The position numbers and the translations under genes are program-made. Positions 24,468-37,592 of a stretch of 64,000 bases of DNA are shown here, in pieces. Location of the stretch: the NCBI GenBank assembly GCA_032622095.1, contig CP136067.1, positions 62,508,893-62,572,892 on the forward strand. Reading direction: 5' to 3'. The notes under the pieces are model-generated. The model was not told where the DNA came from. It did not search any database and worked only from the letters and a program-made list of their open reading frames with translations. Numbering within the stretch: the first letter of the stretch is position 1; each line of letters opens with the position of its first letter. Source of the stretch: Siphonodentalium dalli (lineage: Eukaryota; Mollusca; Scaphopoda; Gadilida; Siphonodentaliidae).

Positions 24468-25228
24468 CTCTAGTGATCCGAATAACCGTACCCGTACGAT
24501 TGTTAATTTTGGAGAAAAAATCCACCCCCTACGATTCTTATTCAAGCCCCTACGATTATTTAATTTTGATCACCCATACTCCATGAATGATCGCATTATT
24601 CGTAGTTTTTAATCAAATGGCATGCATGAAACGGAATACGTTCAAAGAATTCGCGCAACCGTCTGGCATCGCAATATAATCAATGATTTGATCCATGGGA
24701 AGTAACTCCATCCTCGCACGTGTCACTATTTTGCAATTCGTGCGACCCTATTGCAATAGACAGACCCCCCTCTGCGGGTATTGTTTATCGTTCAGTGAGG
24801 CGAACAAAGGTGTCAACGCGTTATGTCTGTTTTTTTTACAATTGACGCGTTATTAACTAAGAAGTTAATCAACGTCTGGGGCTCACGTTTGAAAGTTTCT
24901 TTAATTAGAACACAATTGAGTAGTTGGTAGATTTTTCGAGCCTTGTGCTGGAACTGAAAATTCGTATAAAAGTGTTGACGCAGTGTTCTCCGTTCAAATC
25001 AATGACATTGAAAAGGTTCTGCAAGAACCAGACGTTGTCCGTGCTGGGTCGAGGAGTGTTTATTATAAGTTTTTGTTTGATAATTAAATCAGTGTTCTTC
25101 AATGATCTCCTTTTTCATTGACATTTCCACCCCCTACTATTATTCCGACCCCTACTATTATTAAAATTTGGCAAATTTTCCACCCCCTACTATTATTCCG
25201 ACCCCTACTATTATTCGGATCACTAGAG
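24468..25228. mobile_element. TA-flanked MITE with CCCCTAC-ATTATT motifs
   Basis: The ends are inverted repeats CTCTAGTGATCCGAATAA, flanked by TA on both sides (24466-24467 and 25229-25230), as expected of a Tc1/mariner-type element. Each end carries repeated CCCCTACGATTATT or CCCCTACTATTATT phrases. Diverged relatives of these phrases occur near 34040 and 36180. No transposase was seen. Confidence 0.7.
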
Positions 25229-25230
25229 TA

Positions 25231-25829
25231 TCACATTGTGTCAACAGGATTGGTGGAGGATGTTAATATTTTTAAGCAAATGAACCAAATGACCCTCACT
25301 ATGCAGGTTAGGGGTGCAGCCCTCTTAATTCAGATTGTTTGGCTTTGGCAATCCGCTACGGCAACAGTATGTCGTGGCCCAGTTTGCTTCAGCAAATTGC
25401 TTCAGCAATGCTGATTGCCGTAGCCAATTATGAAGGCTGGGGGTGTGTTATCATAAACTATGCCAAGAACTATAAACATAATCAATGGAAATATTTGAGT
25501 TATGAAATCTGATAAAATGGGGTTAATCTTACCCAAACTAATGAACTGATAAACACAAAAAGTCTATAAAAGCATGTCATTGGATTTAGAAACCCATACA
25601 ATAAGTCAGTCTCTAATTTCATGAACCTGTTTCAACAAAGGGGTTAACTTAATATTGCACAGAACACAGAATGGACCAGAGAGTCATCAATCACAGTTTT
25701 GACAGAATTTATCAACAAACTCTATGAGCCATGCTATCTATCTAGTGTCCAGCTAAACACAACTCATTGCCAATAGTACACTCTCTGTGTAATACGAACT
25801 TCTCTTCTAAGCTCACAATGCAGGCATTC
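25231..25829. other. Spacer with a small inverted repeat
   Basis: A near-palindrome of about 90 bp lies at 25337-25425 (arms like TTGGCTACGGCAATC). It may be a tiny MITE, without a clear target duplication. Otherwise nothing was seen. Confidence 0.35.
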
Positions 25830-25837
25830 ATTACATT

Positions 25838-27118
25838 TAGTGATGTAACAATACAGGTGTTATCGGTAAAAGCCGATAGCCGATATTTTCAATAGAATTT
25901 CGGCCGATCCGATACAGATACCAATAAGTCTTTTATGTGAAAAAAGTTTGGAAGAAGCACAACAAATTTCCTTATCAATTGTCTTTTAAATTGCAAAGTA
26001 TTATCTGCAAAGAATTGATACCCTGGTCGTAAGAACAGTTTAGTTTACGTTCCCCAAAAACCCTGGCAAAACGATTTAATATATCATTGCATTCGAAAGA
26101 TTTCCTCAATATTTGTTTGATTCCCCTACTGCACCTTACGAGTCCATTTGAGTCAATTTGCCAAACTCAATCTTTTTCAGACGTTGGACTTGCGTTTAAT
26201 AACACCTGCAATGTTCCGCACAAATTGTTGACATTTTCTTTGCCCATGACTGCAGATACAAATCCCACCCATCAAGCACTCTAATTGGATAGGATGGTTC
26301 CATCCAACAAATAAGTCACCTCCTCCAACTACAGTCATATAACAAACGTCAATCAATTTGAATCAAAAACAATGTTGTTAACACAAGATGTTTCTATATC
26401 GTATAGCTGAGGCGACTTTAATGCAAACTGGTCAAGTGTGACTCGTCTATTTATAAACACTGATTTTTAGTTTACTGTTTTATCTGTCAAAACGTGGCTT
26501 ATAAGTGATTCCTACTAGATGACATCAAATGCATGCAAAGAATCATTTGATCTTGCCGCCGGGTGCCCGCCTTGCGAAGATAACAATGTGAGAACTTACT
26601 GTTGCACGTGCCCCGGAAAAAATTCCACACCCCCATGAATAAATTATTAAATGGTACATCAGTCTGATTCAGTCATAGGGAGATTCCATTCTCGCGCAAA
26701 TGTCAGGGGTGTCAGTTATTCGCTTTCAACATGTGCCACTCGGCACTCGTTAGTAATTTTAATTGTATAGTTTTTGTTTTAACTTTTAATTATTGAGTGT
26801 ACGGAACTACGGTATGTTTTGAAATGTTTATTGGGGTCATAATTGTATCAGCAGTCTCATGTCGATGTTGTCATCATGGGTATATCACCGTATGTGAGAG
26901 GGGGGTCTGATCCGTGCGTAAAATATTCGCAATTTTGATGGAAATTCCCGTCATTTATTTAATATTAAAGTAGGAATTGGTGTCACAACGTTCACAAAGG
27001 ACGCGACATGTACATATCGGTTGACAATATTGGTCGGGAGACTAAATTTTGCCGATACCGATATCTTGCCGATACCACATATATCGGCCCGATCCGATAC
27101 CCATTCGGTACATCACTA
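25838..27118. mobile_element. hAT-like MITE, 1281 bp
   Basis: The terminal inverted repeats are TAGTGATGTAACAATAC and TAGTGATGTACCGAATG. A perfect 8-bp duplication, ATTACATT, is at 25830-25837 and 27119-27126. The subterminal parts are rich in CCGATA / ATCGGTATCGG phrases. Weak short ORFs inside show no transposase motif. It sits exactly at the border of the repeat that begins at 27127. Confidence 0.9.
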
Positions 27119-27126
27119 ATTACATT

Positions 27127-28340
27127 ATCAGTTACTTGAATTTTAAATGGCCATAACTCTGTTAAAATATACCGGATCAAACTCAAATTTGAACCTGATC
27201 TGTATTTCGGGATGAGGACCATATGCACCAAATTTGGTGCTGATCAGATGAAAAAGTCAACACAGCTTGGATGAATTCTATTTAAAAACAAGAGCAGAAA
27301 GGGTTAACTAAACGATACCAAAAACCATACAGATGAAGAACGTGCTAAGAAACACCTAGGTAAGAAATATGAGGCATATCAGAAGAAAATTGTTTGACTT
27401 AGATGCATCAGATAACATTTGTGTGCAGGGTTAATTATTTTCTAAACCGATCAACCAATCGATACCAAAAACTATACTACAGGTGAGGGGTGTGTCATTA
27501 TAAACATACATATCAAATATGAACAGAATCGGATAAAAAATGCTTAGCATCGGATAGCTCATGCCTATGTGTGTTAATAATTTCTTTACTGATCAACCGA
27601 TCGTTACCAAAAACTGTACAGGTGAGGAGTGTGTCATCATAAACATCCACATACAATTTGGACACGATCCGATAAAATATATTCGAGTAATCGAATCGGA
27701 TAGCAAGTGTCTACGGACAGACAGACGAACGACGGATGGTTGATCCGGACGTCGGCATTATGTGTACCATACATGGTATGGGTACACATAAAAATGTTTT
27801 TCAAAGTCGAAGGGCCCATAACTATGCGAAAAATCATTGGATCAAACTTAAATTCAAACTTGACCTGCATTTTGATATGAACGACCCACAAAAAAATTTA
27901 ATTTCCAATTAAACAATCCAAACTTGAGTTATCATCCGGAAACCAAAGAAAAAACAAGAAAAATTTAATTTTCTAAGTCAAAAAGCCCATAACTCTGAGA
28001 AAAATCATTGGATCAAACTCAAATTCGAACTTGACCTGTATTTTGATATCAATGACTCACAAAAATACGGAATTTTCAATTGAACAGTCCAAACTTGAGT
28101 TATCATCCGGAAAACAAAGAAAAAAGAAGTAAAATTGAATTTTCTAAGTCGAAAAAAGTCCATAACTCTAAGAAAAATTAATCGGATCAAACTCAAATTC
28201 GAACTCAACCTGTATCTTGATATGACTGATCCACATAAAAACGGTATTTGCAATTGAAGGATACAAACAGTTGAAACGAGAGGCCGATCACGATCGGCAG
28301 ATGTTTAACCCATACCCGGGCGATAGCGATTAGCTATAAC
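27127..28340. repeat. Interspersed GGCCATAACTC repeat with terminal hairpin and three ~172-bp units
   Basis: The part 27127-27791 parallels 30609-31336. It starts ...ACTTGAATT...GGCCATAACTCTG, has a GACAGACAGACGAACGACGG tract, and ends in the hairpin ATGTGTACCATAC/GTATGGGTACACAT. After it, three units at about 27814, 27985 and 28158 (marker CCATAACT, spacing 171-173 bp) each contain GAGTTATCATCCGGAAA or a variant. A CGAGAGGCCGATCACGATCG block follows at 28276. Non-coding. Confidence 0.65.
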
Positions 28341-28714
28341 TGATAATTTATCAAAGATATGAACACAGGTATCCATATATCAGCACCATCTTGAATTCAA
28401 TAGCTCAAATAATTTGTCTTAAGAAGGGGTTAAAGTATTTGTGGTTGCGAAGGGGGGGGGGGGTGTTCTAAATCTAATAACTCTATCCTTATTCATCCAA
28501 GGACCTATCTATGTGAGATCCAAGGGTTTAGTTATTTCTGAGGATATGTTTATAAGTTGAAGTTAGCTCATTGGAAACAAAACTACCAGCTATTCAAATC
28601 TCATTCACTTCTAAAGAGAAATTATAATTAGTTGACAAGCCAGACTGCATAGAACAACATGTGGGATTCCATCTCATATTTAATTTGAACTTTAATGACC
28701 CCCCCCCCCCCCCC
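28341..28714. other. Spacer ending in a poly-C tract
   Basis: No gene. A G run lies near 28452 and a C run at about 28699-28714, the latter forming the left flank of the next element. Confidence 0.4.
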
Positions 28715-29573
28715 TAGACCCCGAAGCCACGACAAATAGTTTTCACGGCTGGCTCAACCGAAATTCGTGGCTGGTTACCTAGCTAAGCCGGCTCAGTCAC
28801 GACGTTCGTGGCTGACGAAATATGGCGGCTCAGCCGGCTGAGATGTTATCATTCAGCGTATTTTCGCTTCCGAAATGTTCCTAATCCCCGGTTATAGACG
28901 CCGTTTTTTTTTAGCGTTTGTGGTGAACCCGTAGAATTCCAGACCACACGTAATATTTTGATGTTGGGCTTTTCCATTATGGCGAAAATTCACGAAGGAC
29001 TGGCATGGATATACTATGTAGTTTCCCATCTAATCGGTATAAGTTATATTGGGACTTCTGTCCACTTCAGACTGCTATCATCACTGCCATCTTGCGATAT
29101 ATGCATGCATCATTGAATGATGCATAAACCCGATAGTAATGATATATAATATTTCCATCTGTTTTCTATTCTTATGTGTATATATTGACAAATGCCAGCG
29201 ATGTCTGAGACTGGGTGTTGTCGATATAAACAATTTATATTTTAACCCTTTCAATACCGAATGGATGCGCTTATTCAGTTATATGAAAACATGCATTGTG
29301 ATAGTATATTCCACATTAAGGGGCCCGGCGTTCTGATAATATAACAACCAGTGTCCATGCGAGTATGCCAATATTAGGCAATGCAGTTTAGTTCTTTGCG
29401 ATTCACAGTACAGTTTTGCTTGACATATAAGCCCATGTACACGGCTCAGCCATTTTACAATTCAGGCGGCGGAGATATTTAGATGTGGCTGGCGTTAGAG
29501 ATAATATGGCTGGCGGTGGCTTGTGGCCAATATGGCTGGCGGCGGCGGCGTGCGATGGCGGCTTCGGGCTCTA
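28715..29573. mobile_element. Candidate hAT-like MITE inserted in or flanked by poly-C
   Basis: The ends match as inverted repeats: TAGACCCCGAAGCC on the left and TAGAGCCCGAAGCC on the right in reverse complement. Inside each end are GGCTCAGCC / GGCTGGCGG repeats. Runs of C flank both sides, so an 8-bp duplication is consistent but cannot be proven. Non-coding. Confidence 0.55.
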
Positions 29574-30608
29574 CCCCCCCCCCCATTCTTCCCAGTTGTT
29601 ATTTGTTTATCAATCATGTCAAAAATGCATGTAGTTTATACAGTATAATTCAAAAATGTTATCTATATAATGTTATACAGCCATGTTATACAGCCATTAT
29701 ATGGTGCGGATGCTGGCCCCAATGATCCCTAAATCGAAAAGATTACCATAGTTAATATAAAGGAATGTAACACTGAATCAAATGGTTTCAAGACATAACA
29801 ATATTTTACAAGTAGCTTGCAGACTAAAACACATAACCTTCACTGTTAATCTTTTAAGCACTCTGTGGTCCCCAAAATTCAGTCAACCATGACAATATGA
29901 ACAGATGGGAAAATAAGGTTCCTGGCAATATTATCTGCCATATTGATTTTCAAAATAATGCATCACCTATAATCTGTAAGCATTAACTAATGAATCTGAT
30001 TCAAAAAGAGGGTTCATTTAATATGTTTCTGCATAATACAAACAATAATGAAGATTTATCTGCTTGTAACCTATTGCATATAACAATTATATTGGCTATT
30101 AGCCATTATTTTAATGTAATATCAAAAGAATGTGTCTGAAGGGTTAATATATTTTTCAAAAATCAATTAATCAATTCCACAATCCATAGAAGTTAATAGT
30201 GTGAAGATAACCCAAGATAAGACATATGAGGAAGAGCCCATGTGCATTAAAGCATAAATCTGTTGGAAACTTGGAAAGGGTTAATTATTTTCTAAGCATA
30301 TCAATGGAATATGCAGACAATTGTGTAGGTCATGGGTCAATTATCAGGCAGCCTGTAATGAAATTTCAAAATTAGATAAACAAGAGCATGGTGTCATTTA
30401 TCAAATTTGACAATTAACCAGCCATCAGTATAATATTGTTTGTTTATCTTGGTATCCATCTAACCACTTGGCCATAGCTAAATAGCAATTAATCATTTCA
30501 TGAGCTGTTTACAATCTACATGGGCATACACCAGGGAATGTTATCATTATATTTCCAATAGAGTTGTCCACCATTCGACCATATACCAGTGTATTTCATG
30601 GAACTACA
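29574..30608. other. Intergenic spacer
   Basis: AT-rich. No gene or bordered repeat was recognised. Confidence 0.4.
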
Positions 30609-31500
30609 TTATAAGTCACTTGAATTATAAAGGGCCATAACTCTGTTAAAATATATCGGATCAAACCCAAATTTGAACTTGATCTGTATTTTGGGGTGAG
30701 GACCACATGTACCAAATTTGGTGCAGATCAGATGAAAAATGTTTTTGAGTCATAGCAGCTTGCGTGAGTTCTAAGTAAACATTAAGAGTGAAAAGGGTTA
30801 ATTAAATGATACCAAAAACCATACAGATGAAGACCGTGCTAAGAAAAACCTAGGTAAGAAATATGAGGCAGATCAGAAGATATATGTTCAACTTATTACA
30901 TTGGATAGCATGTGTGTGAAGGGTTAATTATTTTCTAAACTGATCAACTAATCGATACCAAAAACTATACAGGTGAGGGGTGTGTCATCATAAACCTACA
31001 TATCAAATATGAAAACAATCAGACAAAAAATACTTTGGTTATAGCATCGGATAGCTCATGACTATGTGCGGATGCAAAGTGTTAATAATTTCTAAACCGA
31101 TCAACCGATCGATACCAAAAACTATACAGGTGAGGAGTGTGTCATCATAAACATGCACATAAAATTTGAACAAGATCCGATAAAAAATATTCGAGTAAAT
31201 GAATCGGATAGCAAGTGTCTACGGACAGACGGACAGACGGACAGACAGACAGACGGACAGACGGACGGACGAACGACGGATGGTTGATCCGGACGTCGGC
31301 ATTATGTGTACCATACATGGTATGGGTACACATAAAAAGGGAAATAACTCCATAAAAAAACATTGGATCAAACCCAGAATTGCAGAGCACCTGTGTTCTT
31401 GGTTGAGACACCTACATACCAAGTTTCAATCAAATCGGATGATCATTACTGGAGTTATAACTCCGCACAGATGGACGGGACGCACGGACGGACAGGGCTG
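30609..31500. repeat. Second copy of the hairpin-ended GGCCATAACTC repeat
   Basis: It aligns by eye with 27127-27791 through most of its length, including CAATCGATACCAAAAAC, AGGTGAGG.GTGTGTCATCA and a longer (GACA/GACG)n tract at 31220-31275. It ends in the same hairpin ATGTGTACCATAC...GGTACACAT at about 31303-31333. A further unit with another GGACGG tract follows to 31500. Confidence 0.65.
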
Positions 31501-32270
31501 ATTACAATAATCCCATCAGGCATTTGTAACCAAGACTTACAATCACTTTTGTCTTTGGATATATTTGAGACAATTGGAAAATTGCCTAATTGTCAAATGT
31601 TGTATGGTCAATTAACTTGACATTGCCATATTTCTGTGAAGACACATTTGTAAAAAAAATTATATCATTTGTCTCTTAACTTGGAACTCAACAGGCAATT
31701 CTCTATGCCAAAAACACAGATTCCAAGATCTCCAGAATCACAGAATATAACAAATACAGAGATCGCAAGATCAACAATATTTTATTTGTAACAACGAGTT
31801 TGGGGCAACAACCCACACTAAATACATCAGTTATAGTGAAGATTCCCTCCATGTTACAGAACCTACTTTTTTATAGGCATAAGCTAAATTGGACTGATGA
31901 TTTAAGAACTAATGATTTACTGGTAGTAGTTTCACTGCATTCAGTGGGGGTAACAAGAGCACAATTTTCTGATTCACCCCTCATCGACATGCCAACCTAG
32001 TTCGAACAACTTTGAATCGAAGTCCCCTAAGAGTAAGAACCATCCTATATAAACTGAATATGAGCCCATAAACTGGCATTACTAGTACATCTTGTGGTGC
32101 AATATGGTTCTGCAACATTTTGACCAATAAAAACAGGTTGACAAATCAAAACATCTAATGGTAGCTTTGAAACCATACAAGTACTTACAACTCTGATTTG
32201 GTCCACTAAACAGTTCATCTCATACATCAAAGAAACTTAACCAGTAATCTGTAAAAAAAAAAATAATAAT
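31501..32270. other. Intergenic spacer
   Basis: No gene or defined repeat was recognised. Confidence 0.4.
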
Positions 32271-32963
32271 AACAAGAGGTGTGCACTCGTGTGCTAGCAT
32301 ACCCCCACAATGGCAAATTCAACCCGCATTATCCGTAAACCCAACACAAAAGATTTTTAACTTTAAAGAAAAATTTGGATTAATAATATCGATATGGTGT
32401 CGCAAGAAGCTTGTACAGAAAATAATATTCAAATTGGTTCATATTTGTTCGAATGATTGCAGAAACCCAAAAAAGGGTAGAAAATGAAACGCAACCTTAA
32501 CATCTAAGATGGCTTTTCTCGAGTGTGATAGCATCCACAAATAAAAAATCCAAAACTTTTCTAAGTCAATAATGAAGTGTAATGTTAGGAAAAACAGTCC
32601 GAGCCAACCCTGAGCCGCATCATGTAGAGAGGGTGTTGTGAGAAGCATGTATACCAAAAATTATTGAAATCGGTTCATATTTGTTAAAGTTATTAAGTCG
32701 GACAGAATTTTCTAAGTCAAAATAAGTCGAAAAGTAAGGCGTAACTTAAAAAAAGAAAGTCGGACCGCACCGCAATTAGCATCATGCGGTCCTAAGGAGA
32801 TTGCATAAAATTTTTTATTGAAATTGGTTCATAGTTGTTTGAGTTATGAGGTCGGACGGACGGACACACAGAGGGAGACAGTGTGATGGACAGACGGAGG
32901 GAGAAAGTGTGATGCAGTCAATCCAGTATACCCCCTATTTTCTTCGAAAGTGGGGGTATAATA
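32271..32963 (+). mobile_element. Pearl-like non-autonomous element, copy C (diverged)
   Basis: It starts AACAAGAGGTGTG (compare AACTAGAGGTGTG in A and B). It contains units with GAAATTGGTTCATA...TTTGAGTTAT and a GGACGGACGGACACAC tract, and ends in a hairpin TATACCCCC...GGGGGTATAAT with a different loop. It shows that the family is defined by its ends while the internal units differ. Confidence 0.65.
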
Positions 32964-34817
32964 ACTTATTACTAGTATTTACCAATATTGGATTGCTAAT
33001 TCCATATATGTAGGATATACTATATCTATTGATAGCTCACATTTGTTGTAATTTTAGCTAAACCAAGAAACAGGTAGATCTGACATTTCTGGGGAAAAAT
33101 CCAGTACAGCTGGCTTTGTAGTCTTTGATAACAAAGAGTTACATGTATGCATGTTGTTTATTTGGGTCTGCATGTCTTTTATATTTATTCCCTCTGCCAG
33201 TAACTTTAGTATGTTTTGTCGCGAGGAGGTGTTTCTTATTTCTTCATTGGTGCTAGCTGTATACGTTTATATGCCAGCTATACATAATCATGCACCATTT
33301 GCATGACAAGTATTGATAGAGCACAGGATTTTATTTCTAACTCCATCTAATATGTCACGTTTGTTTAAGTTTTGACAACTGTGCACTGGAACAGAACATG
33401 CATAACATGCAGGGAAATTTCCCAGGACTGTATTGATACCTGTAACAGGTACTAGTATGGGCGCCCAAACTCGAGAAGCTCAAATGGCCCCAAATTCCTA
33501 GTGGACAGTATTGAGTCAACCTGAATTTTCAAGGCAATTCAACAATATGCTATGCAAATAAAAAATCTGTAATTGCAATACAGCCTTCATTTGCATGTTG
33601 AATTTTTAAATCATAAATATTATGTCACATTTTTAATATATGTGTCTGTATTGGTGTTGGATCGGTGTAGAAGCCTTATTAAGTTATATGGGGATACATA
33701 TCCTCTGCTGGAAACAGGTGTCCCCAAATTGTCTCTGGATTCTTCACTGATAACATGATAACAATAACCATCTCACAGACTGGATATGATGCACCCTTGT
33801 GGAATTGCCAGTGTATGTTAATGCTCATTCCAGTCAATTTCTCTATCCCATAATTACTAGCTCCTGTATGGGATGGGTGCACTTGATAGCTCCCTATGAG
33901 CAAATGTAATTTTAAACCCTTAGCGAGCATTGAACCATGTAAAATACTCTCAATGTACCGAAAATATCACTAATTATGCATGTATCTACATACATACTCG
34001 ATCTCATGTGCCAAATAAACATATCTGTATGTTTATTAATTTTTAGGAGAAAATCCGTCCTGCACAATGCTTATGTATTCGGGTCTGCACATTTATTGGA
34101 AAACTCCATCACAATTTTCTATAAGGCAAACTTCAGAAGCTACCGAAGTTTATGGGTTGTTTTGTGTAGTATTGAAAACAATTGCTACCAAAATTGTATT
34201 ATTGAGGAATTGTGTCAAAATATAATTAATACATTTACATGCATTGTTTTACTTAAGTTTCATAATTTTATCATGGAAGACAACCACGAAAATCGACAAT
34301 ATAAAACAAGAATGGAATATTTCAGGCTGATGGTCTTAATTCCAATTATAGATTTACGTTTATATAAGTATAAGAGTTTGGAGAAATAGATATTTTAATT
34401 AGTTTGAATACAGCTCTGGGCAAGTGATTAGAGGAAATTTTCATGTCAAAATGAACAGTTTTCTGACGCATGGTCTGGAAGGCTAGAGTGTGCTAAAATG
34501 TGTAACCCTACTTTGATTTTTAACTACAGGTAGTGACACCATAAGGCATTTTTATACAGGTGGATTATTTATGTGTTGAATATTCGTCCTGAACATGGAA
34601 ACATATTCTAATGCAGTTTGCTATTATGGGAAAGCTACTAGTTAACACCAGTAAATCCTTGCTCTGAAGTAACTTAATACCCTACTATTCAACAACAGAA
34701 TAGTGTATGGTTTATATATAATGGCCGAGGCATATCAGCATATATAGTACTGTACTGGTACTCTAATCCATTGCCTGGCAATTTAGCAAAGTTTGTTCAA
34801 GGAAACCATACTCCATC
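32964..34817. other. Intergenic spacer with faint repeat fragments
   Basis: Near 33160 and 34040 there are phrases (TGTATTCGGGTCTGCACATTTATT) reminiscent of the CCCCTAC-ATTATT element at 24468-25228. A 137-codon ORF at 33976-34389 has no recognisable feature. No gene is called. Confidence 0.35.
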
Positions 34818-34824
34818 ATGTTAT

Positions 34825-35829
34825 CAGGGTTTCCGCTACTATGGCAGGCCGGCCGTCCAGCAGCCTCATTCCTCTCCCCAACCATGACTTAATATTGTCA
34901 CAAAATAGCCATATACCTAGCTCAGCCCCCACTTTACACAGGACAAGCGATCACTGACACTGATGATTAACAGATTGAAAGGAATCCTACACTTGTTGCT
35001 TGAATAAGACATGATCAGTAGTGCGGACCACGTGCACAGTTGTCTACACCATCCTGATTAATGCTTTGTCGGGCGAATGTTTAGTAGTAATCAGCCTGTC
35101 GCGTTTTAATTTACGGTATATTTCTATCAGTAAGTCCCAACTTTCGGACCCACTATTTTCCTTCAAAATGCAAAATAAACATCGGTATTTTACGGGGGCT
35201 GAATTCTGAGCTACAACCATGAACACAGGTGAGTTTTGGCAGTTGCTGCGACGAACAGCGCAGACCTTTTTGCTCAAAACAAGGTCTGTATCAAAGAAAT
35301 GTTTAATTAAAAATAAAACAACTAAAATATTAATAGTTATTATCAGTGTATTTATTTCCTATCCAATGAATCAAAATTATCCATTATATGAATCCAGCAC
35401 GAGGACATCTCCATCTGAGGAATGGCTTTTGATTTTACACCACATAGTTTTGATCATTACTGTGAAAAAATACAAAGAAATCAGGCAAGCAGAACCTGTT
35501 TTTAGCATGTGACATGAGCTCTGCTTTTATGAGGTAACACCTGTTACTGCTAGACAGTGTGGCAATGTGTCTTGCCACCCAGGGTAGTCTTTGATGTTGG
35601 CTTTTAATATTGCTACTGTTATAAAAGTCGTTGTATCCATTGTATGCTGTTGTGGTTACATGCATGCTTTTAGTTCATTAACTTGAGATCTAAGAAGACC
35701 TTCTGTTTTAATTGGTTTCAAATGTTCCTGATTTTCAGTGATAAGCATCCAAATTTACTTTTGACAAGGGCGTCTGGTATGTGCTTCCCAAATACGGCCA
35801 CATTCCCCCAACCCCTAGCGGAAACCCTG
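34825..35829. mobile_element. hAT-like MITE, 1005 bp
   Basis: The inverted termini CAGGGTTTCCGCTA are at both ends. ATGTTAT directly flanks both (34818-34824 and 35830-35836): 7 identical bases, so the usual 8-bp duplication may have one changed base. Non-coding; the short ORFs inside lack motifs. Confidence 0.75.
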
Positions 35830-35836
35830 ATGTTAT

Positions 35837-36973
35837 GCTATACAATAAGTAACATGTACCTGTTGAATAGTTATGTAATGAGTCTGATGTGCTGGCACCA
35901 CTTGCAGACCTGTTATCAGCTAAGCCGAGGAAAATGTCTGGGGAAAAAGAAATTTTGTCAGCTATTTTTTAGCCAAGGCAAACTTTTAGCTGAAGAAAAT
36001 TTTCTGGCTTAGGCAATTTATTAGCCTAGGAAAATTTCTGCTAATTAACAGGGGTGACTTGAATTTAGCACTGTGTAAAATGAACATCACATTTGAATTG
36101 AGGTAATTTTGGCAACTAATGGCTCTTATGTATGAATTTATACCGTTTCCAAACCAGTACTTGTATTCCGCCCTGCACTATTATTAAAATATTTTAGAAT
36201 TTTCCAACCTGTAGCCAACTTATATATTCCAGTCTGCACATTTATTAGGCCCATGAGAGTATACAATTGGTCCTGCCATATAATTCTCCTTTAAAAAATC
36301 TGTCACTGCATGACTAATTGTGAACTGCACTTCCCAGATCATGTGACGAATATCTACTCTGACTAATGCCTGTAGAGATCATATTCCACCTGGCAGTACA
36401 AAACCTGTGATCTTTTTGATGTTCTGATAGGGAACTTTATAACATTGAACAAATAAGGTAGGGAATATATTTCTTTCTTAATATTTGTTCCTCAATAATC
36501 TATTTGACATTGGGAGGTGGCTCCGAGCTCGAAATTGCATGCTTTTCTGTGACTGTTGTGAGACAATATTGCAATAAACATTGAATTAATTACCTAGGAG
36601 AAATTCTCGTGTTGAAACGATTAGCCGTGTTGACCTCTTGCTTTCAACATCTGTGAACATATTAATCATTACATGAGTTCTTTCTTCAAATGAATCAATT
36701 ATGAATATTTTTATCAAGTGGTTCAAATGATGATTATACCAATGTCCACTGAATTAAATATTGTCCTTTGAACAGCGATAGTAATGGCGAAAATTGCAAC
36801 TAGGAGAGGAAGGAAATAAGGATAAGGGTATAGCTATATAATTCTCAGATGCAGGTACCCACTAGTCGACTTTGACTCGACTTTCGGGGTTTCGACTAGT
36901 CGACTCCAGAATCTCAGTGTCGTTTCAACACTAAGAAATTCCATAATTGTAAGCGACGCAAACAAAGAAGAAA
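35837..36973. other. Intergenic spacer
   Basis: It includes GCTAAGCC.AGGAAAATTT phrases repeated at 35920-36040 and a fragment resembling the 24468 element near 36170-36245. No gene. Confidence 0.35.
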
Positions 36974-37592
36974 AAACTATATACTTCAATGGTGAGGCCG
37001 ATATTAGAATACTGCGATAACGTATGGTCTCCACATCTTATCGGACAATCTCAAAAGCTTTAATGTGTCCAAAGAAGGGCAACGCGCCTTGTGTGGTTAC
37101 AGAAAGTACGAATATGAAGACAGAATGGTATTTCTAAATCTACCATCCCTTAAATACAGAAGGCTAAGAAGTGATCTCATCGAAACCTACAAATATTTAC
37201 GCAGTCAATATAATTCCATCCCGGATCAGTTCTTTCAGAAAGCGCAATATACATCGACCAGGGGACATTCATGGAAACTAAACATTTGTTCCAAAAATAA
37301 GGACATTCGTAAGTTTTTTTTTTCGAGCAGAGTATGCGCAGAATGGAACTCGTTGCCAGAAATCGTTGTAGAAGCTCCTACACTTCTACACTTTAAAGAA
37401 CAAATCGACATACATTTGTATCACAGGAGATATGAAACAGATTTTTTTAAATTGACTCACATTAATTTATGCTAATATAATATATGTTGATGGGACTAAA
37501 AGTCCGAAAGGACTTGTTCCTAAATTGATGATTAATTGTATTGTATGCATATTTTATGCATTTTTATCAATTAAATATTATTATTATGAAAA
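36974..37592 (+). pseudogene. CR1/jockey-like LINE reverse transcriptase, 3' fragment
   Basis: It begins with KLYTSMVRPILEYCDNVWSP, a hallmark of the end of the RT domain. A stop codon and a frame change follow near 37060. A long open part to 37475 then carries RMVFLNLPSLKYRRLRSDLI, FFSSRVCAEWNSLPEIVV and APTLLHFKEQIDIHLY, typical of the C-terminus of such LINEs. The 3' UTR has an AGTCCGAAAGGACT hairpin, and the end is ATATTATTATTATG with an A-run. The element is 5'-truncated, as is usual. Confidence 0.85.

Noticed and set aside
33976-34389. 137-codon ORF
   Set aside because: It has no recognisable motif, and its composition is that of AT-rich non-coding DNA. It overlaps a fragment of a repeat also seen elsewhere.
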